From assembly GCA_001655205.1 (NCBI GenBank), contig LPNZ01011046.1, forward strand, positions 1 to 24,966: DNA of 24,966 nt, in the 5' to 3' direction. The notes beneath the pieces were generated by a model. The model searched no databases. It was not told the DNA's origin and was given only the letters and a program-made list of their open reading frames with translations. The position numbers were made by a program, and so were the translations under genes. Origin of the DNA: Lenisia limosa (lineage: Eukaryota > Breviatea). Below, piece after piece: positions 9,787 through 19,597 of the stretch. Position 1 is the first letter of the stretch. Each line of letters starts with the position of its first letter.

Positions 9787-12700
9787 ATGACCAATTCACC
9801 AGGGGGCAGATCAGTTCTTGGAACGCAAACGGTTTGTCCAATACTTATTCCAATCTCGGTTAACTCTCTTGTAGCAACGAAGAAAGCGATTGAAGAGTCA
9901 AAGGATCAACCCTGAGTGGTTTGAAGACACGCCTCCTTCTACCCCCCAGCCACAGTTTGTGGATTCCACCAATAAATAATGCGTGTAATTCACGGCATTG
10001 TTAAGCGAAATGAGTGGAAGAGATAATTAAGAAATAAGGAGTTTATGGGAGATGAGGTAGGGGGGGGGGGAGAGGNNNNNNNNNNNNNNNNNNNNNNNNN
10101 NNNNNNNNNNNNNNNNNNNNNNNNNNNNNNNNNNNNNNNNNNNNNNNNNNNNNNNNNNNNNNNTCAATGAAAAAGTTACAGGAACTCATTTCCCCCTTCT
10201 AGATCGGATCTAGATGAAGTCGAGTTTCAAATGGATGAAACCCGTTGGCCACAACAAAATGTGGGTTATATCGAGTCCATTTTCTTGGAATGGGTCCCAT
10301 TAGACCGTTATGACCGTTTAGATTATGTATTGTGGAACAGTGGCCAGCAACCTTGATTTGAAGACTAAAATGTTTATCAAAGTGGGTATCATCTTTTTCC
10401 TTATTATTAATTAAAATATGTTAAATGTGTAGCATGCATACTGTGTATCTCTTCTACCTTTGATGTGATACTATTATATTTTGGTGCTTCGTGAAAAACT
10501 GTTTCTTACCCCCCCCCCCTCACCTTACATGCAACATTTTTCATTCATCTTAGAGGCTGTCATCGTNNNNNNNNNNNNNNNNNNNNNNNNNNNNNNNNNN
10601 NNNNNNNNNNNNNNNNNNNNNNNNNNNNNNNNNNNNNNNNNNNNNNNNNNNNNNNGCAACCCTGCTATTGGGCAGTATGGTGTGTTGAAGGAGGAAGGAG
10701 GAACACACATCAGAGTCCTCACATTTAGGGCCAAATGACGGAATTACTTCTATCCATATTTCACCGGGTTTTTTTGAACCGAAGTGAAGCCCTACTCACA
10801 TATCATATTCTGCTTTATTGTACATGAGCCACTATTATGTATATGTATGGGGCATTGTTCTGCTGACACCCTCAGGCCTGTTTGCCTCGAAGGACCTTGA
10901 AGCTCATTACATCCTTGGCGAGTATGGAGGCGCATTGGTACACAACTCAGAAGCCAAGCCGTTCTACGCAGTCGAAGCGAATTCTGTGGGACTTCTTCCA
11001 AAGCTATCACTTTATCATATCCAACGACTAAATCTTCGTTTTTCATGATGGACATCTTTTTTTCTGACTTGTAGTTTTTTTCCTCTTTCTGATTCGTTTT
11101 TCCAACATCCTTTGTTTTTTGTTTAGCTGGTCCTTGTGATTCACTGATATAACCCCATTCCTTGTCTTGTTCTCATCTTTAGGATATGAACCTTTCGATT
11201 GATGCATCCCAATGTGGTAATGAATTTCGCTATATGAATGGTGAGGAAATGAGGCGCTATTGTGACTCTTCCATATTGTCAGAAAAAACTAGTATCTCAT
11301 ACCCTCGAACAATTCTCTACTATTCCCATTAGGGGGACTGTCTTATGAAACCTGGTCAGTTAACCTAACCTTTTACTTTGGCCAGCCTTTATTCCTCATA
11401 TTCCAAGATGGAGACAACAGAACCCCAGAAGCGATTAAAAGAAGTCCAAACGTGAAGTTTCAAATGCTCTTCTGTTCGGACCTCCCTCGAGTTTTTGGTG
11501 AGAGGAATTATGGAACATTGTATTGTGATTGAGACCATAAATAATCCTTCTCAAATAGTTCCAATCCATGCTATGGAATTCATGCTACCTAAGAGTTCAT
11601 ATGCATGTATATGTATACTGCATAATAGAAACTTGCATTACTCTGTACTTTTCTTAAAAATGATAAACTTCCAACCATCGCTAAGAACGCAACTTTCCTG
11701 ATATTTATTTTCTAGTTTTGACGCAACGCACAATTGCCAAAGATGAGGAGCTTCTTGGTATGTCGCTGGGGCTTTGCTTTGGTATCAAAAAGACCGCTCC
11801 AACTGTTTTATCACGCAACCCTGCTTTTCATTGGATTATTTCAGTATCTCTTATATTTGATCATCTGAAACAACAGAGAGGATTATAGATACGCTACTCC
11901 GGATGATGATAATTCCTGCTTACAATACAGTGGACTATGGAGATGACTATTGGAGCCGATACTCGGAGTTTATTGAAACGGAATCTGACGATGCGCCTCC
12001 TACAATACCGGTTGTGAAGAGTATGAATGACAACATCAAATATTTGGATATTGGATATAACAATCCCTTCAGTTGAAACACCTGATGAAATCAAACCTGT
12101 TTTACTGACACAACAGAAAGAAAACGAAAACTCCCGGTTCCCAATCCCAATGCGTCTTCGCCGCTTTCTTCCACACAGTTCTTTTCTAGCTCCTCAACAT
12201 CACCCCAGCGCTCAATGTCAAAATCGGTTCACTCGCCTGTTGTTTTAAGCAAGCCCCGGAAGGCAACATCACCATCTTCAGCATCCCCAAAAATCACCGC
12301 GGCTCGTCCTGTGGCAGAAATGGAGTCCCCCGCTGTCCCCCGGGTGTCAACGATGATATCACTGTCCCAGTGTAGCAGCATTTCAGTTTCACCACATCAG
12401 CTCGATGCTCCTGTCGCTCCAGAAGCTGTTCTCTGTCCCCCCTCTAGATCACCAGATCAGTTGAAACGCACCCCACCCATTACGAAATCGCTTGACGTGC
12501 CGCCAGCGCTCCTCAGCCCCGGTCTGCCGACTCCGAATATCATTTCCCCGTCACCGATACCCATTATTGAGGTGAGACTAGGCTTGCTAAGTTAGTGATA
12601 AGGTGTGGGTGTTTTTCATCTATTGATATTGTTAAAGCTGTGTGCACAGAGTTACGGCAAAAGATAATTGAATTAATATTAACATATATACTATAATCCA

Positions 12701-14693
12701 ATATCTCTTTTAAGCGTGAGGGTTGGACGGCTTCGGCCACATACAACCTAATTTTGTATCCACCATTGCTATATACGCATTGTATAGTTATTGTTTATTT
12801 TGAACCATTTTCGTACATACAACAAGAATGTCCTTTGTGTTGAACCTAGAAAAGCGTCAACAGAACCCCTTGAATTTAGTAACTCTATTTTCTTGCCCTC
12901 AGAGAAATACCCCTCTTTCTTTCCCAAAGGCCAAGCTCTAATTCCTTAGGAGTCTTCCCTCCCATTGGTCCCCACAATTCCCCTCATAAGTCCCTCGAAA
13001 GTCCCGAAGCCGAAAGAGCGCGACTCTATCCTGCGACGAATTATCCAGGGCAGCGCGTCCCCCCTGCCCCTTCTCAAGAGGTTTTCTGTTGGTTTATGTG
13101 GGATATGATGAAAATTAGTAATGTATCATAAGGGCTTCAATTCGGTTCGAAAAAGACTAGGATTTATCGAGAAATTCAGTCTTTTAGCGAACCAAAAGGA
13201 AGCCCTCTGTATCATGTATGAAACCCTATCGGATTATAGTTTCATTGAATCAGTCAGTGTTGCTGACCACCTAGTCGGATCCCTTCTCCAAACCCTCAAT
13301 CTGCCCCTCTCAAAACCCCACCATCTACCGGAGCCAAACCCCCCAGGGGAGTCTCAGCGTTCAGCCAGTTTGCGCTACGGTGAGGGCTTGTAATTGTCAA
13401 GCGGGATCTCCAAATCTCTCAAGAAAACCCTTGATTGTAAATGTGTGGTTAGGGGGAAGGGGGAGTAAAATTGGAAAAGGGGGCTTCAAATCCTTCCAGC
13501 ATCCTTAGGGGGTGGACCATGTTGGTCCAATATTGAATAGAGGAGTTTTTTGAATGTTGTGATGAGGTCTTCATTTCGGTTTGAAAAATACCGATATAAT
13601 ATCGATAGTTCTCGAACAATTTTTTGAGAGATTTAGTCTTTTCCCAAACCGAAGTGCCCTAATCACAACATTCATTAGTTGTGATGATTTTGCCTTGGGT
13701 TCCTTTGTTTCTCTAACTCATACCCCAGCCTGCTTCAATTTTGGATTCTCAGTCACAGTGCCCTCCTTCTCAATCCAGCTACCATGTGAGTAAGGTCATG
13801 TTTGGAGAATTTCTACAAAATTTATTGTGTGTGATAACAATAAATCACCCCTCTTTCCTTTCAAGTTTCCATGAAGTGGTAGTATTTGATATTGGGATGA
13901 TGCTACCCTTTTGCAAGATAAGATGATCAATTGAGTTGAATGGCTTATGATTCAGGACCTTGAAAGGGAGCCCTCTGACTTGGGACTTGTCGTTTTCAAA
14001 GCTCCAGGAGTCGTTTCAATGGTTAGTGACGTATTTTTCTCTCCATTGATACTGTATTAGTACTAATATTATCTATCATATAATAGATTCAGCTTTATCC
14101 GTATGAACGTTACCATTCTCATTCCGTAGTAGCATTCAAAAGAACTATTATCATATGTAATATGTAGGTGATATTCAAATGTAAGATGAAGGTGATATTC
14201 ATATGTAATATGTAGGTGATTCAAATGTAATATGTAGGTAATATTCAAATGTAATATGTAGGTGATATTCATATGTAATTGTAGGTGGTATCAAGAGTAT
14301 AATCCACCCTGGGATTTTTATACCCTAGGCTTCACAAAAAAAGAAACGAAAACTCCGAAGGATACCCAAGGAAAAAGAGGACAGTATAAAGGCAAAAAGC
14401 AAAGGGATACCCAAAGACAACGAAAATGAAAGGATACCCAAGGAGAAAGAAGAAAACAGGATATCAAGGCAAGAAGAAGCTCCTGTTAAGCCACCAGATG
14501 AGGTTGAGGAGNNNNNNNNNNNNNNNNNNNNNNNNNNNNNNNNNNNNNNNNNNNNNNNNNNNNNNNNNNNNNNNNNNNNNNNNNNNNNNNNNNNNNNNNN
14601 NNNNNNNNNNNNNNNNNNNNNNNNNNNNNNNNNNNNNNNNNNNNTGACTTTTTAGTGTCGACCCCGCTATCAGATGATGATGATTTCGAATAA
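9787..14693 (+). CDS. SET-domain protein (putative lysine methyltransferase) with Pro/Ser-rich and basic tails
   Basis: Proposed exons: 9787-9831, 9875-9954, 10203-10264, 10554-10679 (crosses gap 10567-10655), 10876-10985, 11183-11240, 11408-11497, 11716-11757, 11931-12020, 12117-12571, 12950-13080, 13275-13379, 13729-13785, 13956-14021, 14329-14511, then gap, and 14645-14693 ending SDDDDFE and TAA. Phase holds except between 13379 and 13729, so a small exon may be missing. SET marks: IGQYGLFASKDL and ILGEYGG (SET-N); LSIDASQCGNEFRYMND; SPNVKF; and RTIAKDEELLVDYGDDYW, with the catalytic-type Tyr. The usual NHxC is replaced by ND, and no Cys-rich post-SET follows. After SET come KKRKRKLP (probable nuclear signal), about 240 residues rich in Pro and Ser, and ASQKKKRKLRRIPKEK with three IPK-type repeats. 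Such enzymes usually methylate histones, but the substrate here is unknown. The N-terminus (9787-10264), including a 43-nt intron, is the least certain part. Confidence 0.82.
10773..10795. repeat. Single end of the AGGGCTTCAC hairpin-element family
   Basis: This stretch reads TTGAACCGAAGTGAAGCCCT, matching the right terminus of the elements at 15071-15150 and 17832-17931. No left end is seen nearby, so it is a solo or truncated copy. It sits in an intron of the SET gene. Confidence 0.6.
13130..13206. mobile_element. Hairpin MITE, AGGGCTTCAC family, copy in a SET-gene intron
   Basis: The left arm (AGGGCTTCAATTCGGTTCG) pairs with the right arm (CGAACCAAAAGGAAGCCCT) about 77 bp apart, around an AT-rich centre with a TTTATCGAGAAA motif shared by its relatives. 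It has no coding capacity. Confidence 0.75.
13551..13672. mobile_element. Hairpin MITE, diverged longer copy of the same family
   Basis: GAGGTCTTCATTTCGGTTT on the left faces AAACCGAAGTGCCCT on the right. The inverted match extends outward: TGTTGTGATG on the left pairs with an interrupted complement at CACAACATTC on the right. The centre carries ATCGATAG, as at 15744. It lies in the SET-gene intron region where the reading phase is unresolved. Confidence 0.65.
14152..14288. repeat. Minisatellite, about six copies of a 24-bp unit
   Basis: The unit is approximately AATGTAATATGTAGGTGATA followed by TTCA, with single-base changes and one or two shortened copies. It lies in the intron just before the basic-tail exon of the SET gene. 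Any open frame through it is a by-product of the periodicity. Confidence 0.85.
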
Positions 14694-15193
14694 GTTCAGT
14701 TTTCGCTATGGTTTTATTTTTTTCGACTCCCAGACACCATTTTAACGAATGGTCAGGAGGGCGATTTAGCATTCTAATTGCTTCAGAAAAATATGCTCGT
14801 TGTAAAACATTCAGTTGACTTAGGGGAAATGGTGTTAAAAAGATGGAAACAAAAAGTTCTTTGGGTTTACAAAAAATCAAACTAATTTATCATTTACTAT
14901 CACACGAGGTCGTAAATGAGATCAAATACATCACAAAAAGAGAATTAAATCTGATTCCAAACTCAACATATTCAAAAAAAGTTGTGCTGCGCAATTTATA
15001 GGCTAACAATACACGCCAGCAAATCCTTTTGCAAAAATGGATATGAAGTGTTGTTTTACCCCTCAACAGATAGGGCTTCACTTTGGTTCAAAGATCGGAA
15101 AAACGATTTTTATCGAAATTCAGTTTTTTTCGAAAGGAAGTGAAGCCCTACCAACATATTTGTTCAGATAAAGTGCATTAAATAAGAAAAATA
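14694..15193. other. Convergent intergenic spacer
   Basis: This separates the stop of the SET gene (14693, plus) from the proposed stop of the next gene (15194, minus). Besides one hairpin MITE (15071-15150) it is AT-rich sequence in which I see no exon or RNA gene. It should hold both 3' ends. Confidence 0.6.
15071..15150. mobile_element. 80-bp hairpin MITE, AGGGCTTCAC family, full copy
   Basis: It starts TAGGGCTTCACTTTGGTTC and ends GAAGTGAAGCCCTA, perfect inverted termini of about 14 bases with looser pairing inward. TA at each extreme could be part of the terminus or a TA target duplication. It has no coding capacity. Confidence 0.85.
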
Positions 15194-18100
15194 CTAATCA
15201 AAGTTGTACCCCGTGCAATGTTTGCCTTTTGAGCATCTAAAAAAGTGAAGGACATTTAAGAAATAAAAAGGTTCAAAAACTGGTTGTCACAAAAAGATGG
15301 TCCTCAATATCGGGCATTTCTATTATTGAAGAGAGAGAAGTTTAGTCATAAGACTTTTTAAGGATAAGTTGACAGTGCCTACCTTTTGCCATTGTTGCCT
15401 GCTCCAACAAGCTACATTGTGAAAATCAAGCAAAAGGAGATAAGCAGCGAGCAACCCAATATCCAAGAAGCACCCTCCCACATATTCGACAGTGTTCCAA
15501 TTGGAGCACTTGATGCATTTGACCTTTGCCGCTTGAAGTTTCGCTACCTCAGCCGACTACAAACAATAAAGGATTTAATGTAATTTGTAACTGCAAACAG
15601 TAAAAGATGACCCAAAATCTGATATTTCTCGTCACGCCAATCGTTCAGTGTATCTTAAAAAGCCCTCTTGATTAACCTGGAACCAAAAATGAAGCCTTAA
15701 TGCTAATACCACTCCCTTCCACCGAAAAAGACGTGTAAACTATCGATAGTTATTTTTTATTTATCGAGAAACTCGGTCTTTTGTGGGACCGTAGGGAATC
15801 CCTAGATACCACACCGCGTCGTACCTTCGTCTCCAGCTCAGTTGAAATCGAGACCATTGACTCAGAAAACGACTGTAGCTGCTCGGAGAGTGCCGCTTGT
15901 GAAGTCTCAAACATCAGTCTAGATGTGAGGGAATAAGAATGGAGAGAATATATTGAGCAATGAGGAATAAAACAAGGTTGTATCTGCCTGAAGCCGTNNN
16001 NNNNNNNNNNNNNNNNNNNNNNNNNNNNNNNNNNNNNNNNNNNNNNNNNNNNNNNNNNNNNNNNNNNTGTGCACACAGCTGGCTGCGTGCTTCCCCAGGA
16101 ATTGGAAACAAGAATCAGAACAACACATTAGAATGAAGAAAGAAAAACACTGGAAAAGCGGAAGTAAGGGAGAGAGAGAGAGGGAAATGCAAAAGAGTTA
16201 GCAGTTATTTCTGATGAATTTCTAATACAAGATAGATTAGATACACTGCAGACCGCGATAAGTCCTGGGACGGATATTGAGCTAAAAACTGAGGCAATCG
16301 TGTCAGGACTTATCCCGGTCACTGAATATACATACGAATTCATCTTAAATAATTTCATAAAAGTCCAATAACATACGTATCTTCCTCATTGCGCATTTTG
16401 AGGGCAACCATCTGGAGAGTTATATGTGCAAACGCATAGAAATGTGAAGGGGCTCACCCACATCGACTCATACACAAATATACACGTCATAAACATCATA
16501 CGAACACACATACAAAAAGGATGTGAACAATCTCCCAACCTCGGAAGAAATGTCATCATGTCTGCTCTTGGCTTCCTTGACTTTTTTGGCCAAATCCTCA
16601 TTTCTGAACACATGAATTTCTGTTGTGCTTGTGTGTGCGCCAAATTCAAAATCACACAGGGAGGGAGAGGGTAGCTTCCATGTATTTATATATATTATGT
16701 GGGTCCTCAAAGCTCCGGACATCATTCAAAATTCACCGGACACATCAAAACTCCCGGAAGCTTGAAGTTGACCCTTGTATGGGATCAACGGTAGTGTTTA
16801 ATACAAAACTGGTTCAACAGATATTATATGAGAAAACTTTTTTTTTTCAATTTTGAGCAAGTGTCAAAAATCCGTGAATTTGGTCTCACGGGGGTGGCCC
16901 CTTTTGCCTTTTCACGGGATTGTTTTCCAAATCTATCCCTCTTTTAGTGATAAGAGACACCCCTCGGAGTAATTGGTTCTGGATTCCCCCTTGCTTTGGC
17001 TATGTGATGGTGAAATTTGAGAGAAAATGTTCAAAATAGTGCTTTCTACAAGGTCACACTTTCCTGGGTAGTTGCCATTTATTCCTTGAATGTAGCCGAT
17101 TATACCGGTTTTGGTTGTTTGTGGCAGTTTAAGGGCCACAAACGGGTAGCCAAGTGACTTAATTTGGGTTTGAGCCAAGAATATGTAAAAATCGCGTTCT
17201 ATCCTGTGATTATGACTGAAATTACTCTCGAAAAAACGGGAAAATGAAGTTATAGGAATTGGGAAAATTCAAGCTGTCCGGGAGTTTTGATGTGTCCGAA
17301 GATTTTGAATGATGTCCGGAGCTTTGACTTGATAGTATATACATGTATATTCCTTGAATTTTGAAACAAAATCATCTTGCTTCAAAAAAGGAGTTCGACG
17401 ATTACTCTAATATCGTGGAATAAACAAATCAATGATAAAACTGCCTTCAAAATAAATGAAAGGGACGACATTTCCTTACAATAGATTATGAGTGGATATT
17501 GACTCCTTCCTTTACATTCATTCCCATTATAGCCCCTCGCATTCTTGCCCCCCCCCCCNNNNNNNNNNNNNNNNNNNNNNNNNNNNNNNNNNNNNNNNNN
17601 NNNNNNNNNNNNNNNNNNNNNNNNNNNNNNNNNNNNNNNNNNNTGTTAGTGGTTAGGTGTTTACACCAAGTACACACACACTGCCAGTGTATTTAATGTT
17701 TCTGACAGAAAAGCCGCTTTACTTCACCAAGTCAATCTGTATGACATGATATGTATGGAAATACAGATTATTGCACCCCATAATAAATAAAAAGAGAAAA
17801 TTGAAACCACCCTCAAAAGAACGGTTCCAACTAGGGCTTCACTTCAGTTCGAAAAAAGACTGAATTTATCGAAAAATCCTGGAAAACTATCGAAAATTTA
17901 CGGTCTTTTTTCGGACTGGAGTAAAGCCCTATTTCCAACAATAATCAACATGAAAAATAGGAACTAGGGGTGCTGCATAGGAAATACCTGGCAGATGACG
18001 TCCATATCATCATGTATATAAACGCAATTAATACAGCCCCAAAGCGTCAACCCACCTGTCCTGCAAGGCTGTCAACTTNNNNNNNNNNNNNNNNNNNNNN

Positions 18101-18906
18101 NNNNNNNNNNNNNNNNNNNNNNNNNNNNNNNNNNNNNNNNNNNNNNNNNNNNNNNNNNNNNNNNNNNNNNNNNNNNNNNNNNNNNNNNNNNNNNNNNNNN
18201 NNNNNNNNNNNNNNNNNNNNNNNNNNNNNNNNNNNNNNNNNNNNNNNNNNNNNNNNNNNNNNNNNNNNNNNNNNNNNNNNNNNNNNNNNNNNNNNNNNNN
18301 NNNNNNNNNNNNNNNNNNNNNNNNNNNNNNNNNNNNNNNNNNNNNNNNNNNNNNNNNNNNNNNNNNNNNNNNNNNNNNNNNNACGCAATATGCGAGGAAG
18401 CTGGCCTGGGGAGGCCGGTGTCGGTGTGCTGGTGCTCTTGGACAATTATGTCTGCGGGGTTAAACTCTTTTATTTAAGGTATCCCTGTGTATTTTCTGTG
18501 TATTCCGTGAGTAATAAATATTACACTATATTATAACATATATTATATTACAATATGATATTATATATGCCATCCAAACCGTTATGGACTGGCTCCTGCA
18601 GGTCCATTGAAAGAAGATCGATTTGAGGAAGCTGGGTCTTCGGCTGCGGGCTGTTTGCTGGCATGGAATGTGTTGTGAACTGCCGCCTTCTGGAGTGTTG
18701 TGGCTGAACACGTAAATAGAGGGACATGTGTCTACACAATCATGTGCTAAATATGGTGTGTAAGATTTGAATATTTGTGTGCTCTTTCCAAAATATTCCC
18801 AAACTTGGTACCCCTCTTTTCCAGCACCCACAGTAGTTGGTACACTCTTCGGTGCGGGAACCACGAAAACTGGCTCGGAAAGATCAATGAGCGATGGTGC
18901 TGTCAT
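15194..18906 (-). CDS. Unrecognised protein with clathrin-box motifs, coiled coil and possible Cys-rich C-terminus
   Basis: Proposed exons: 18832-18906, 18590-18703, 18383-18436 (ends in a 304-base gap), 18056-18078, 16540-16603, 16377-16411, a fragment from about 16082 into the gap 15998-16067, 15825-15918, 15482-15556, 15383-15411, 15194-15236. Visible phases agree. The start MTAPSLIDLSEPVFVVPAPK carries LIDLS; exon 2 carries QIDLLSMDL (LLSMD fits the relaxed clathrin box). Ser/Thr/Pro-rich linker follows, then coiled coil: LTALQDRNEDLAKKVKEAK, LMFETSQAALSEQLQSFSES. The C-terminus reads KVKCIKCSNWNTVEY, LVGAGNNGKR and CSKGKHCTGYNFD, giving four cysteines spaced like a small zinc site. Alternative splicing at 15494 would give a helical Ala/Lys-rich end instead. 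The clathrin motifs suggest a vesicle-traffic role (inferred). The ATG at 18906 could also be internal to the gene upstream. The intron 16604-18055 is swollen by two mobile elements and a gap. Confidence 0.6.
15735..15805. repeat. Degenerate AGGGCTTCAC-family element
   Basis: The stretch contains ACTATCGATAGTT, then TTATCGAGAAACTCGGTCTT, ending GTAGGGAATCCCTAG. It parallels the centre and right arm of 13130-13206, but the terminal repeat has decayed. It abuts the exon ending at 15825. Confidence 0.5.
16244..16326. mobile_element. Tc1/mariner-type MITE, second full copy
   Basis: Its arms contain GCGATAAGTCCTG and CAGGACTTATCCCGGTCACTG, the same terminus as 8235-8311. TA occurs at 16242-16243 and 16327-16328. 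The left end is slightly rearranged (CACTGCAGACC). It lies in an intron of the clathrin-box/coiled-coil gene. Confidence 0.75.
16707..17327. mobile_element. 621-bp non-autonomous element with 60-bp terminal inverted repeats
   Basis: The left arm 16707-16766 begins TCAAAGCTCCGGACATCATT; the right arm 17268-17327 is its complement with only a handful of mismatches. The interior has no convincing transposase frame; the 81-codon frame at 16933-17178 shows no known motif. No clear target duplication is visible, so the superfamily is undetermined. It is inserted in an intron of the surrounding minus-strand gene. Confidence 0.8.
17832..17931. mobile_element. 100-bp hairpin MITE, AGGGCTTCAC family, full copy
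   Basis: It opens TAGGGCTTCACTTCAGTTCG with AAAAAAGACTG and closes with GTCTTTTTTCGGACTGGAG then TAAAGCCCTA. The long arms would fold into one hairpin around ACTATCGAAAA. It lies in the same large intron as the 621-bp element. Confidence 0.85.
18079..18382. other. Largest assembly gap (304 N)
   Basis: This gap interrupts coding sequence between a Ser/Thr/Pro-rich exon and a coiled-coil exon. The other gaps are 222-319, 2140-2228, 7375-7465, 8580-8666, 10076-10163, 10567-10655, 14512-14644, 15998-16067, 17559-17643, 18932-19003 and 20634-20752. Those at 2140, 7375, 8580, 17559 and 18932 start directly after a homopolymer, and those at 222, 10076 and 10567 lie within about 50 bases of one. Confidence 0.95.
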
Positions 18907-19597
18907 AGGAGGTGACCCTGGGGGGGGGGGGNNNNNNNNNNNNNNNNNNNNNNNNNNNNNNNNNNNNNNNNNNNNNNNNNNNNNNNNNNNNNNNNNNNNN
19001 NNNGAACATTATTGAAACAATAAAGCCCAAAATCAACTCTGTGGCTGACAACACACGAGGGTTGAAAACAACAAGCAAACAAAGCCCAGACAAGTCGCGG
19101 GGATAGGATTAAGTCTTTGTCTGTTCCTGACTATTATGAAAGGGATTCATTATTTCATTTATCCTGGACAACTTTCCATGGAATGAGAAGACCCACAAAG
19201 AGAGAGGAATTAAATATGCCCACCTCGAATACACGGGGTGAGGCTGCTGTTTAAATGAATTCTGTATGAATGTAAATATGCAAATGGCTAGCCCCAGAAT
19301 ACGATGTCGAGGCACTGGGGAGGGGCACGAAGTATCAGGAGTCTGAAATGTGAGGTGGATCCTAGTTTTAATAGAGACTTTACTGATCAAAAAGAAATAA
19401 TAAAAAATGGATGCTAAAAAAAGAGAAATAAATACAATGAATGCCAAAGGCAATGTATATTAAATGAGTAGTCAAACGTTTTACAACTCTCAAAAGAAAC
19501 AATGAAAGAGAATAAAAAAAGAAAAGGCCTCGAGAGACAATAGGAAAAATAACTCATGAAAAGGATCAGTATCTAGGACTTTGATCAGCCCACATAC
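18907..19597. other. Unresolved stretch between two minus-strand genes
   Basis: It holds a run of 12 G, a gap (18932-19003), one copy of the 26-bp dispersed repeat, and probably the 3' end of the dynactin-like gene. A possible further exon starts at 19342 (TPDTSCPSPVPRHRILG, phase 0 after the exon ending at 19598), but I cannot fix its end. I see nothing else. Confidence 0.4.
19358..19383. repeat. 26-bp dispersed repeat, copy 2
   Basis: It matches 3709-3734 with one difference (TTTTAAT against TTTCAAT). It sits just outside the possible exon at 19342, in the presumed intron or 3' flank of the dynactin-like gene. Confidence 0.5.

Noticed and set aside
14152-14288. Regularly spaced repeats resembling a CRISPR array
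   Set aside because: Units are contiguous 24-mers without unique spacers, inside a eukaryotic intron.
15482-15556. RING-finger call on the KCIKC cysteines
   Set aside because: Only four cysteines and no His/Cys spacing of a RING; at most a small zinc site, and it depends on an uncertain donor.
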